From Staphylotrichum longicolle (taxonomy: Eukaryota > Ascomycota > Sordariomycetes > Sordariales > Chaetomiaceae), in assembly GCA_019096155.1 (NCBI GenBank), contig JAHCVI010000001.1, positions 186,001-250,000 on the forward strand: a DNA stretch of 64,000 nucleotides, given 5' to 3'. Under the pieces are notes generated by a model. That model ran no database searches. It was not told where the DNA came from and worked only from the letters and a program-made list of their open reading frames with translations. Within the stretch, counting starts at the first letter, position 1. Every line of letters starts with the position of its first letter. Below are positions 54,898 to 64,000 of the stretch, one piece after another. The translations under genes were made by a program, and so were the position numbers.

Positions 54898-57800
54898 CGG
54901 CTCTCAATCCGCCCCAGCACCCTTTAACCCAAATAGACAGCTCTCTCGAATTTTGGCGATTGCAGGCGTTCGTTCAGACGGACTCGAAACGGGCGCGACT
55001 CGTGGTGGGCTGTGGCAATCGGGCGCGAGGCATTTGCTTGTTCTTCTTTTTTCCTGTTTTTGTTGCTGGGCGATCAGCGATTTCAAGAGTGTCGAGTCGC
55101 CACAATTAACGTTATCATTATCGACGACGGGTCTGGATGACGGCGTGGGCGTGGTGGCATGGTGGCATGGCTGCGGGCTGCGGGTGACGATGAGGCTTTT
55201 GGGAGTGGCCGCCGTTTTAAGAGGTCAGCTCCGCCGCCAGAACTGCACTGTGGTTTCGCAGTGTGTCTGGCTTTGCTTGGTCTGAGCTGCCCCTGCTCCC
55301 CTTCCCCTTGCTGCTGCTCAGTGCACTTGCTGCTACTGCTGCTGCTGCTGCTGCTGGTCCGCGGGGGGCTCTCGCCTTCCCCAATTGGTTCTAGAAGGTA
55401 TCCGCAGCCAATCGCTGGGCAACAGACAGGCCGCTCCAATCCGTTCCCACTCGTTCCCGGCCCCACTTCGCTGCCCTCCCAGGGCTGTTCCCACTGGCTC
55501 CCACTCGCTAACCCCGGAACCACTCCCCAGACCCTGGGTCGCAATTTCCACCACCCTCCGAGTCCTGGCAAGCGTCGTCGACCGGCCTGGGTACTAATAC
55601 CTGGGAAGTAAGCTTGTCGAGGCAAGGCTTGATCCGTCAAATGGTGTCTCGGCGGTGCAGTCCATTGTCACGGTCCGAGCGGGGCGGGCATTGTTGACTC
55701 GGTACATACTCGAGACGCAGAGTCGGCTCGAGGCCCAACGGGAGACAGGCGGCAAAAAGTGACATGAGGCAGCGGACTGTCTGGAGTTGCTGTCGCGCAT
55801 GGGAATGCGGGGGGAATGGGACATGCAGCACGGAGGGCAAGGAATGGATGGATGGAAGGAACCTGGAAGGCTTCGCATGGGAATGGAACTGCCGGGACCT
55901 GAGGGTGACCTCGCGCAGCCACTCAGGCCCGCTGTCAACAACCCTCCCCTGCCAGGCCCGGCAGCAGAAAGGGGACATGGCGCGCGCGCTCTTGCAGTTC
56001 TTCAAGTCCCAGATTGCAGCTTTTTGGCATGGTGGCAGCAGGTGGCACCAGGCAGGTGCGGGATGCCCGTGGGACGGGAGGTGCGGCGGCCTGCAAAGGG
56101 CACGGGTGACAGGAGATGAGAGAGGAAAAGGGCGTGAAGAAGAACAGTCCGCCAAGGGCCATGACAGCTGCCCGCTCAAGGCCCCATCATCCTCATCAAT
56201 CTGGCGAATCAGCGCTCGCTGTTTGCATTGATGCGCCCCACATTGCCCGAGCGCACCTCAGTTGGCTGCTCGCATTGGCCGTTGCATTTCCCTTTTGGGC
56301 TTGGGCCGATGGCCGGCAGACAGGGCAGCTTTCTGGTTCGCACAAATTAAGCCCAGAGTGGCCCGCATGGGCTTTCCAGCAGCACACCAGCACGCACATC
56401 GCACACACAGGGGCCTGGAAAGTCGAATTGCAAGCGCACTGCACACATTGCCTGCTTTGGGAAATTCTCAAGTCTCTCTCTCACCTTGGTGCCTTTTCGG
56501 TTCGGCACCAGCCGATTCTCCACCACCGCATCTCAGATTCACCTGGAATCGCTCCGATCGGTGTGTTTCCCTCTCCTCAGGCCCTCAAGGCTCCTCAAGG
56601 CTCCTCAAGGCTGAGTGACGCTTTTGTGGAGACCGTTCGTATCGCCTCTGGCACTTTCAGGGCCGCAGCCATTTTTGAGCTCTCTTTTTTCCAAGTTTGT
56701 TCCTTCAAGGGTTCTTCCTCTCGGCCTGTGCCGGCGCCTGCCGAAGTCACGTTTGCCTCAGCTTCAGACGAGCATCTGCAGGGACCGCAAAGGAGACCCT
56801 GAATGGGATAAGGATTCTTACATAACCAGCGGACCCCTTTCGCGATTCCATGATGCCATTCGAGCAGAACGAACACAATGTCGACTCAATCCGCTTGTTT
56901 TGCACAGCAAGATTGAGGGCCAGGCTGATGATGGCTTGGTGCCCAACTGGGCACATCAGATGTTTTTCCATGGCCATATCCCGAGACGCACCGGACAGTC
57001 CGGAGGGTGCAAGTTTGCAACCTGCGCTGTTGGACTTTGCTGACCTCTGCCAGTCCCTCGCCGTCCAGCGATCCAAGGTGATGCGATCACAGGATAGGCA
57101 GCCGGTTCCCTCGGTGGTGCTAGTTTGACACCAATGATAAGAGATGGGATGTTGCGCATCTTGCTCAGGGCCTGCGGCTGACGGTCCGATCTTCATCAGA
57201 GGAAGCGTCCCATCGCTTGTTCAGTCTGCCCTGTTTGCAGATACGAGCTGGAATCCACCGAACAAGCAGAAATAGCAGCAAGGCACAAGCCCGGACCAGA
57301 CGACAGGCATCTCCTTGTGGATACGCGGCGGATCTAGCGGGACTCGGGGCTCGCTGACTCAGTCAGGCCAGGAACCATGAGGCCATCTTCAAGCATTGCA
57401 GAGGTTGGCCTGCCACAGTCTGGAAAGTCGGCATTGCAATCATGAGGCTGAGCACGACAGAACGGTCCACGATATCCATCGCATGAGGGGTCCCCGTCGC
57501 CCCTGTCCCGGATTCTTTGCCCTCGGTCGTGTCGTGACGTGCCTGGAATCCTCCCACGCGACCCTAGCTCGCCCCGATCCGGGTGTGCGGGTCCCGCTGC
57601 TGGGCGCTGCTGGGCGCTGTCAGGACCGGAGCCACCGCGACAGTGGAGCTGTCTGGCTTTTCCTCTCGTGATGATCGGTGGACCCTCAATGCTGGATGCC
57701 GGCCTACCGCGACACCGATCTCGTATCGGTTTTGCACTGGTCCCCTTATAAACGCAACTCGCCATCTTTTGCGCCTCTTCGTTCTCTCTTGGCCTGTCAC

Positions 57801-57930
57801 GACACACATTCGTTTCTGTCACTCGCTCGACGTCGCTGAACGCAACAACGCTCATTTGCACAAGCAGTATAATTCATTTCTAATTTCGACACTTTACCCA
57901 CCAAACAAACCCCCCCAACCCACCGTCAAA
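54898..57930. other. 3 kb divergent spacer, ankyrin and wall-protein genes
   Basis: A CTG/CAG trinucleotide repeat lies near 55325-55355. No gene is supported. The last 180 bases are the promoter and leader of the wall-protein gene. Confidence 0.45.
57746..57753 (+). promoter_or_regulatory. TATA box of the Kre9-like wall-protein gene
   Basis: TTATAAAC about 180 bases before the ATG, followed by a CT-rich leader. Confidence 0.5.
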
Positions 57931-58572
57931 ATGCGTGCCCAGATCGCTGCCGCCCTCCTGGCCCTCGCCGCCCCGCTCCACGCCATCAAGATCACCTCCC
58001 CGGCCAAGAACGATGTCGTCGACCCCGCCGCCGGCGTCACGGTCAAGTGGACCACGGTCAACACCGACCCCACGACCGCCCACCTCGTCCTGGTCAACAT
58101 GGCCAGCGGCCACACCCCCTACAACAAGGATCTCGGCGAGGTCGACCTCTCCAAGGGCAGCTTCACCGTGACCGAGTCGGACGTGCCCGACGACGAGGCC
58201 TACCAGTTCAACTTTGAGAGCGTCCAGAAGCAGAACACGGGCATCCTGGCCCAGTCGGAGCAGTTCGAGGTCAAGGCCGGCGAGTCGGACGACGACAAGA
58301 CCACCACCACCAAGACCACCCAGACCACCGAGTCCGTCACCGTCAAGACCTCGACCCTCAAGGCCACCTCCACCATCACCAAGTCCGACACCACCGTCAC
58401 CTCGACCGCCACCACCCTCGCCACCGTCTCCGAGACCGTCAGCCGCACCGGCTCCGCGACCGGCACCGCCTCCTCGAGCACCAGCACCGGCGCTGCTGCC
58501 CCGACTGGCGCCGCCGTCAAGGCCGGCAGCCTGGTTGCCCTCGTTGCTGGTGTCGCCGCTGTCCTTGCTTAG
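57931..58572 (+). CDS. GPI-anchored Ser/Thr-rich wall protein, Kre9/Knh1-like
   Basis: One exon, 213 residues. It starts in a classic context (GTCAAAATGCG). The signal peptide MRAQIAAALLALAAPLHA leads straight into the Kre9/Knh1-type Ig-like domain: IKITSPAKNDVVDPAAGVTVKWTTVNTDPTTAHLVLVN, then FTVTESDVPDDEAYQFNFES and GILAQSEQFEV. A Thr/Ser-rich stretch of about 70 residues follows, suited to O-mannosylation. The C-terminus is a small-residue site followed by the hydrophobic AGSLVALVAGVAAVLA, a typical GPI signal. It should sit on the plasma membrane or be linked to beta-1,6-glucan of the cell wall. Codons are almost all C-ending, which points to high expression. Confidence 0.9.
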   Translation: MRAQIAAALLALAAPLHAIKITSPAKNDVVDPAAGVTVKWTTVNTDPTTAHLVLVNMASGHTPYNKDLGEVDLSKGSFTVTESDVPDDEAYQFNFESVQKQNTGILAQSEQFEVKAGESDDDKTTTTKTTQTTESVTVKTSTLKATSTITKSDTTVTSTATTLATVSETVSRTGSATGTASSSTSTGAAAPTGAAVKAGSLVALVAGVAAVLA

Positions 58573-59820
58573 ATTATGGTCTGACGAAAAGGAGGAGGAG
58601 GATGATGATGAGCCGGGGGGAAAGTGTTTTAGGCAGAAGATGATGGGTTCTGCTGGAGGAAGACCGGGGGAGCATTGTTGGATGTTGTCTTAATCACTGG
58701 CCGGGGCAAATAGAGGTATAGAGGAGGAGGACCGGAGCAATAGACGTACCTAATTTACAGTGTGTTGTTGAGGGAGGTTGAAACTGCTCTCCGTTCGTTG
58801 CCGTTTTGGCTTGGGAGCTTGTGATTCCGCATGTTGCTCCGTCTTTGGGTCGACGACATGTACTTGGTGCCTCGTAGAACCACGGCCGCGGTGTGATTTA
58901 TACAACCTGCCCTTCTCAACTTCTTGCTGGGTAAACACGCCGTGTCTGTCTGTACCTGAGGGCTGAACTCCGCGAAACATTCGCGGGGTGTTGACGTCCT
59001 AGGTTAACCACCCGATCTCGTCCGCCACCTCCGCACCCCTCCCTCCGGGGGGACGTCTCCGCCGCAAACTTGTCTCCGCCGGCACGGGGCCGTCCCGACC
59101 CCGGGGTTTCACGGAGCGAGCCGTGGGCCAGTCAGCAGATGCCGTTGGGGTCATCCCAGGTCTCGCTCCGGGCCTTGGGCCGAGGCCGCTGAGACGGCTT
59201 TTCCTTTCTCCCGCGCTCCCTCGCAGCAGTACTGTCCGGGTTAGAGATGGTTGCTCCGTCACCTCAATAGCAGCAGCAACAACAGTGCCAACGCCCCCGT
59301 CCATCCTCTCACTACTATCCCGCTCGCCTGAGTCCCCTGAATCCTCTCCCCCTAACATTGAACCCAGATCCGCCACTATCCTCAAACCCCCAACCACAAA
59401 ACGTCATTCCCTTCTGTGCAACATACCACTCGTAGTCCCCCGCCGTCTTGAGCGACATCCGCACGGGGTCGGCGGCTGGGTGATCTCGAACCTCGCCACC
59501 GCACCGCTGAGTCCAAGGCCCCTCACAACCCAAGCTCGCCAAGTCCAGCGCCCTGGATATGCGTGGCTACACATGTGTAAGTGACGAAGTGACACGAATA
59601 GTTTGCACCGCAGAGAGTGCATGCAGCTATACGAAGTACGCCCATGATGCGGTCAATCGGCTCCAAAGACTCTGAACAGAGATTCCGAGTAGCTCCTACT
59701 CTGGTCTTTGTTTGCAGCCCTGCCGACAACTGTTCCCTTTGTAGTACAACCTGCAATTACATGCCGTCGTCTTTCCCGCGCATTTGGAGTTATTGTTTAC
59801 ACCAATCTTCGCCAACCACC
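58573..59820. other. Spacer between convergent genes
   Basis: 1.25 kb without a supported gene or repeat. Confidence 0.5.
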
Positions 59821-62099
59821 CTACCCCTGAAGCCCCTTCTGCGCATACTTCCACACGTCAGCCGCTTCCCCCACCATCAACGCCAACAGATACCGCTCCC
59901 AGTACCCAACCAACGGCTCCTCCGGCAGCGCCGCCACCTGCGGCACCCTCCCCTGCCCCCCATCCCCCTCCACCTTCCCCTCAAACACCCACCGCCACTT
60001 GTGGTCCTCCGGCCCGACCGGATACATGGCCTCGGCCGGGTACTCCCCACCACCCAGAATCCCGCCACCCGACACCGTCCCATTCAGTCTGACCTCCCTC
60101 GGCCCGGCCTCCCTCACCCACCTCACAACCTCCTCCTCCTCCCCGGCCAGCGCGCTTCCCCTCTCCAACCGCCACCCACCATACCCGCCCGGCCCATCCA
60201 CGTCCTCCCCGCGCGCCAACAGCGCAGGACACCCCCACGGCGCGTTATCATCCAGCCCCAGCCCGCCGCAGACCACCCTCACCCTCACACAGCTATGCAC
60301 CCTCTCATTGGTCCCGACCAGCGGCTCGGCGGTGTCCTCGTTGGTCGTCTCGTCGACGCGCAGGACGCGGCCGGGCCGCCGGACCGTCTTGCCCGCGAGG
60401 GTGGTCAGGGCGCTGGTGGGCGCGCGGATGGTGCCGAGGGCCCAGGGGCGGGCGCCGGCGCGGAAGAGGGCCGGGGGGGGTGTGGACGGGGCCGGGTGCG
60501 GGTTGGGCAGGCGCCGGTGGCGCGGAGGGTGCATTCTTCGAGGTCGCGGGTGAGTTTTTTCTTGGGGGGGGATGAGGTGGGGGGCGGGGTGAAGAGGGCG
60601 GGGACGGAGGACCAGGGGAGCTGGTCGCCTTTTGGGGGGGGCGGCGGGGAGGAGGTGGAAGGGTTGGGGACGGCGGAGGAGGAAGGGTTGCGTTTGCCCG
60701 GGCGGAGGAGCTTGCTGAGGGAGCGCTTGAGGGAGTCGAGCTTGGGGAGGGCGGGGAGGAGGGACGACGGGCGCGAGGTGCCCGGGGCGTAGGGGAAGGG
60801 GTGGGCGGCGGAGAAGCGGAGGGTCTCGTGGAAGGTGTTGGTCAGGCGGGTGAAGTTGAACTCGAGGCCGAGGGTCGACAGTTGGTCGCACATCCCTGGG
60901 ATTCGTGTCAGTAAAGCCTTGAGCATCGAAGGATGGAGAGTAACAAAAACATACAAGCGAGGGTGATATCGGAGATCTGCTGGTCGTACCAGCCGCCGCC
61001 CACGTTGCCGTGGTTGCCCGGGAACCACACCTGCTTCAGGTTGGTGGTGCTGCCCGGGAGGCGCTCCCACAGCGACGGGCGGAAGGCGTAGCGCGGCTCA
61101 TCGAGGGCGAGCGCCTGGAAGGCGTTCTCCACCTTGTTGGAAACCTGCGTGTTGGTGAACCTCCATGTGGTGTGTGTCAGTTTTTGTCGTCCTGTCCAAC
61201 TCTGAGGCAGGGGGGCACTTATTGGTCGGCAGATCCGCGGACACCAATCACCGGGGCCGGGGGAATCCCGAGGGTGCCAACCGTGTCCCAGACGGCGAGC
61301 GCCTTGATCCTAATCTCGGTCACGCCGTCGTGGTACGTGTCCCTGGTGTATTTCAGCTGCCAGAGGTCAGCATGTACTGTCAAGACAAAATACGCATGGC
61401 ACGCACGTCTCTCAGGCCCTGCTTGTACTTTTGCATGCGGACGCGCTCCCACTCGATCTTGGCCTGGCCGTGCGAGTCGTTGTACGCCGGAAGCCCCGGG
61501 ATGAGGTACTCGTCCGCGTGCCGGCTCCGGTTGCCCATGTTCTCGTAGTCTTCAAAGATGGCGTAGAAGTGGTCCAGGCCCTCAGGGGTGAGCAGGCCGA
61601 CCGACGCAATCATGTCGGCGACGGAGCGGGCCGTGAAGGCGCCGCGGGAGAAGCCAACCAAGATGATGTCGTCGCCGTCGACATAGTTGGTGCAGACAAA
61701 GTTGTACACCTCGCGGATGTCCTTGACTTCACGTTAGCTCCTTGTCGATCATGACACATGGCCGCATGAGACGCACCCTGTCCAAGCCCATCCCAAACGC
61801 ACCCCCGGTAAACTGGTCGATGGCGTTGGCCGTGCCCACACCGGGAAAGTAGTTGATGATCTGGTGGGTGCCATCGCTGCAGGTGCGGCAGAAGACGCGC
61901 GAGATGCGGGTGACGTTGGACGGCGGCTCGCCCCTGAACGTGTTAGTCTCAAACACAGCGCAGTCCCAGTTTGAGGAGGAGCTTACCCCTTCTCGCCCAG
62001 CGAGTCCATCCAGGTGCCATCGCAGCACAGAATGAGCCGTTTGGGCGCCCCGAGCGGCGGCGGCGGAGGGGGATGCTCGAAGTCCAGGGGAGTCGCCAT
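59821..62099 (-). CDS. DUF2235 alpha/beta hydrolase (Tle1-like); AT-AC intron and one frameshift
   Basis: Six exons. Introns: 61986-61934, 61776-61722, 61406-61357 (GT-AG); 61222-61167 (AT-AC, see findings); 60954-60896 (GT-AG). The fold is that of T6SS-effector-type phospholipase relatives: RLILCCDGTWMDS at the N-terminus, VTRISRVF, TGGAFGMGLDRDIREVYNFVC, nucleophile elbow ILVGFSRGAFTARSVADM, ALAVWDTVGTLGIP with the acid Asp, and VWFPGNHGNVGGGWYDQQISDITLAW with the catalytic His. Spliced as proposed, the AT-AC junction reads ADQWRFTNTQ. A Pro/Ser-rich insertion follows (about 60800-60500). The final domain (ALFRAGARPWALGTIRAPTSALTTLAGKTVRRPGRVLRV, then RVHSCVRVR and DDNAPWGCPAL) is in another frame; one missing base in the C8 run at 60473-60480 (minus) explains it. 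Fungal members are presumed lipases or esterases of unknown substrate. No signal peptide. Confidence 0.8.
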
Positions 62100-63085
62100 T
62101 GTGCTGGGAGACTCTCAGTCTGTCAGAGTCGTTCTTGGTGTTGGTCCAACAGCCCAAAGAGGCCCAACGCGAGGAAGGAGCAGTGGCTTTTAAAGGTGCA
62201 CCCGTCGTTCTCGTTGGCGGCCCCCCTCATGACCGCCCTTCTGCAGGTGGTCAGCGCCAACCTCAGCGCCAGGCCCATTTTCGGGTGTCGGCCGAGGGGG
62301 CTGAGGCTTAAGGCTGGAAGGGATCAACGGCGCGTCACGCTAAGGGTTTATTGGGCCTAGAACGCCCAGCTTCAGCTCTTGGCAGGGCCAGCCGAGGGCG
62401 TTCCTTTGGGGAGCTGCGAGCCAGGGAGCCGTCATCGTGGCTGTTTGGAGACCTCTCTCGCTCCAACAACGTGTTGGTGATGGCCAATGGAATGAGGCGC
62501 CAGGGAGGGTTGCACTGCATATCAAACCCGCACGTCGGTGACTCTGGGTCACACTGCATCTGTCATTTGTACTCGGATTACGCCCATCGGCCCATCACCA
62601 CCAGTTAATCCCTGACCTGATCACCGTCTCCGTGACTCGGTCATCCAAATGATGCGAGAATGCCTTTTTGCGGCTGACATGCCTCGACTGCTTACACACA
62701 GCCGTCACCTTTCCCTCCCCACCTCCTAAAATCACCAGATCTGCAGCACGTCGTTCACGCTCTCCGCACCATCTTCGGTGAGAACTGACCGACTGTCTCG
62801 GCCTGAAAAGCTTCTTTGGCCTGGAGAGCCTTTTCACCTCTTGTTCATGTCCAGTTTTTGCGCAGCACACTGTGCCCAGAAGTCCGAATTATGATCGTAA
62901 CCGTGCCGTTTCCAGGCTTTGTTCAGTGAGAAATGGAGGGTTCGCAAAGCAGACATCACTTGTCAAGCGCCAAGTCTCTCGTCTCGACCAACGCCACAAG
63001 GGGGTTGTTCTACCTGATTAGCTTCTAAAATGTACTCTTGAGGATACAACCCGCAACCCACGTCCAAGACTCTCTTTCCTATTCA
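62100..63085. other. Intergenic spacer
   Basis: About 1 kb between two minus-strand genes, with the DUF2235 promoter. No other feature. Confidence 0.5.
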
Positions 63086-64000
63086 TCACACCTCCGCCTC
63101 CCCCAGCAGCTGACACTTGCCCAAAAACCCCGTCGGCAGCACCCTCCACGCAAAGCTCACGCCAGCGCCAGCGCCATCCCGACCACACAACCCCTCGTAC
63201 GGGCCCTGGAACACGGCGACACGCGCGGGCGGCTCCATCATGCGCTCGGCCATGGCCGCCCCGCGCGGCCCCATCGTCATGACCGCCGCCAGCAACAGCG
63301 CGACCGCCGAGTCCATGTCCCGCTTGACAAAGTACGCGATGCTGACCGGCGTGTCGCCGCGACACACCACCGGGGGGGGGAAGCCCGCGCCGAACGGCAG
63401 CTCGTGCGACGCGTCGCCCACCCGGACCGCCAGGCCCAGGTTCTGGCACTTCCAGCACGCGTCCGGGGGCACGTGGTCGTGTGGGAGGGTCGGGGGCGCG
63501 CTCGCGTAGCTGTCCATGTCGCCCGGGGCCGGGAGCAGGTGGAACTCGACGTGGCCGCACTTGCTCAGGCCCGCGGGCATCTCGCACGAGGGCGCCGCCG
63601 GGCAGGTCTTGGAGGAGGGGTCCGTCCCCGCCATCCTGTGCATGAAGCACCGCAGGCAGAGCATGAAGCCGCACGGGAGGACGACGGCTCGTGAGAGGCC
63701 GAAGCGCGGCAGCTCGTCCCATGCGCCGCCCGCGGCCTGGTTCTGGAGGCGTTGTTTCCTGTTGGGGGGCGGCGGCCCTGTCAGTTGGTGGTTTCTCTCT
63801 CTCTCTGTCTCTTTTCTAGGGGTAATTACCATTCAGTTTCTCCCCACTTGCGCACTTCGGTCTCGCTCGGCTTGGGCTCTTCCTCCTGGGGCTCCGTCTG
63901 GAGGTACTCGTGCAGCAGCGCCGCTCTGGCCGCTCTGGCGGCTTCGTTCTGGCGCAGCTTGGCCATCTTCATGTTGACCGCCTCGGCGGCTGCGGCTTCA
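63086..64000 (-). CDS. Cys/His-rich protein of unknown function, truncated by the window edge
   Basis: Two exons are visible (intron 63829-63759); the N-terminus lies beyond 64000. The first visible exon is helical and charged (MKMAKLRQNEAARAARAALLHEYL, then PKPSETEVRKWGETEW), probably a coiled coil. The second contains CGFMLCLRCFMHRMAG, CPAAPSCEMPAGLSKCGHVEFHLLP and DACWKCQNL, cysteines in zinc-finger-like spacing (CxxC pairs, CGH). It then has DTPVSIAYFVKRDMDSAVALLLAAVM and ends FLGKCQLLGEAEV. I do not recognise the family. It looks intracellular. Confidence 0.6.

Noticed and set aside
1..64000. A single secondary-metabolite cluster
   Set aside because: No polyketide synthase, NRPS, terpene cyclase or pathway regulator is present; the oxidoreductases are scattered on both strands.

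Overview
The window is nuclear DNA of a filamentous ascomycete fungus, probably a Sordariomycete. Genes lie on both strands, are interrupted by short introns (about 50-135 nt) with fungal CTRAC-type branch points, and prefer G/C in third codon positions. The families are typical of moulds: rhodopsin-domain membrane proteins, a CorA-like soluble protein, a berberine-bridge-type oxidase, an NLR-type N-terminal domain, a WD-like secreted protein and a Kre9-like wall protein. There are two Pol III tRNA genes, one with an intron. I saw no transposon, CRISPR array, rRNA or prokaryotic feature.

Layout. 0.7-4.1 kb: CorA-like protein and zinc alcohol dehydrogenase (both minus). 5.5-6.6 kb: degenerate J-domain protein. 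6.9-8.5 kb: secreted FAD oxidase (minus). 9.7-11.2 kb: seven-helix rhodopsin-domain protein. 12.2-13.2 kb: Gtt1-type glutathione transferase (minus). 14.4-15.7 kb: acidic protein of unknown function. 17.2-18.9 kb: a fusion of an NLR-type N-terminal domain with Spa2 homology repeats. 19.4-20.5 kb: alpha/beta hydrolase broken by frameshifts. 21.2-23.2 kb: phenol 2-monooxygenase. 24.1-25.7 kb: fungal protein of unknown function. 26.0-26.8 kb: SDR (minus). 29.3-30.9 kb: mannosyl-3-phosphoglycerate synthase. 31.3-31.8 kb: secreted WD-like protein (minus). 32.8-34.6 kb: F-box/LRR protein with a GC-AG intron (minus). 35.3-36.4 kb: second rhodopsin-domain protein (minus). 36.4-46.4 kb: gene-poor, repeat-bearing DNA with one small Cys-rich gene. 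46.4-46.9 kb: tRNA-Ala and tRNA-Trp. 47.7-50.1 kb: secreted beta-propeller and single-pass membrane protein (both minus). 52.5-54.9 kb: ankyrin protein (minus). 57.9-58.6 kb: GPI-anchored wall protein. 59.8-62.1 kb: DUF2235 hydrolase with a probable AT-AC intron and one frameshift (minus). 63.1 kb to the right edge: Cys-rich protein cut by the window end.

The genes do not form one obvious pathway. Redox and detoxification functions recur (alcohol dehydrogenase, FAD oxidase, glutathione transferase, phenol monooxygenase, SDR), but they are scattered and on both strands, so I do not call a biosynthetic cluster. The most noteworthy items are the AT-AC intron, the NLR-domain/Spa2 fusion, the compatible-solute enzyme of the GT55 family, and single-base frameshifts in G/C runs of two genes that look like either sequencing errors or recent decay. 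All intron positions were worked out by hand from reading frame, splice sites and family motifs; no transcript data were available.
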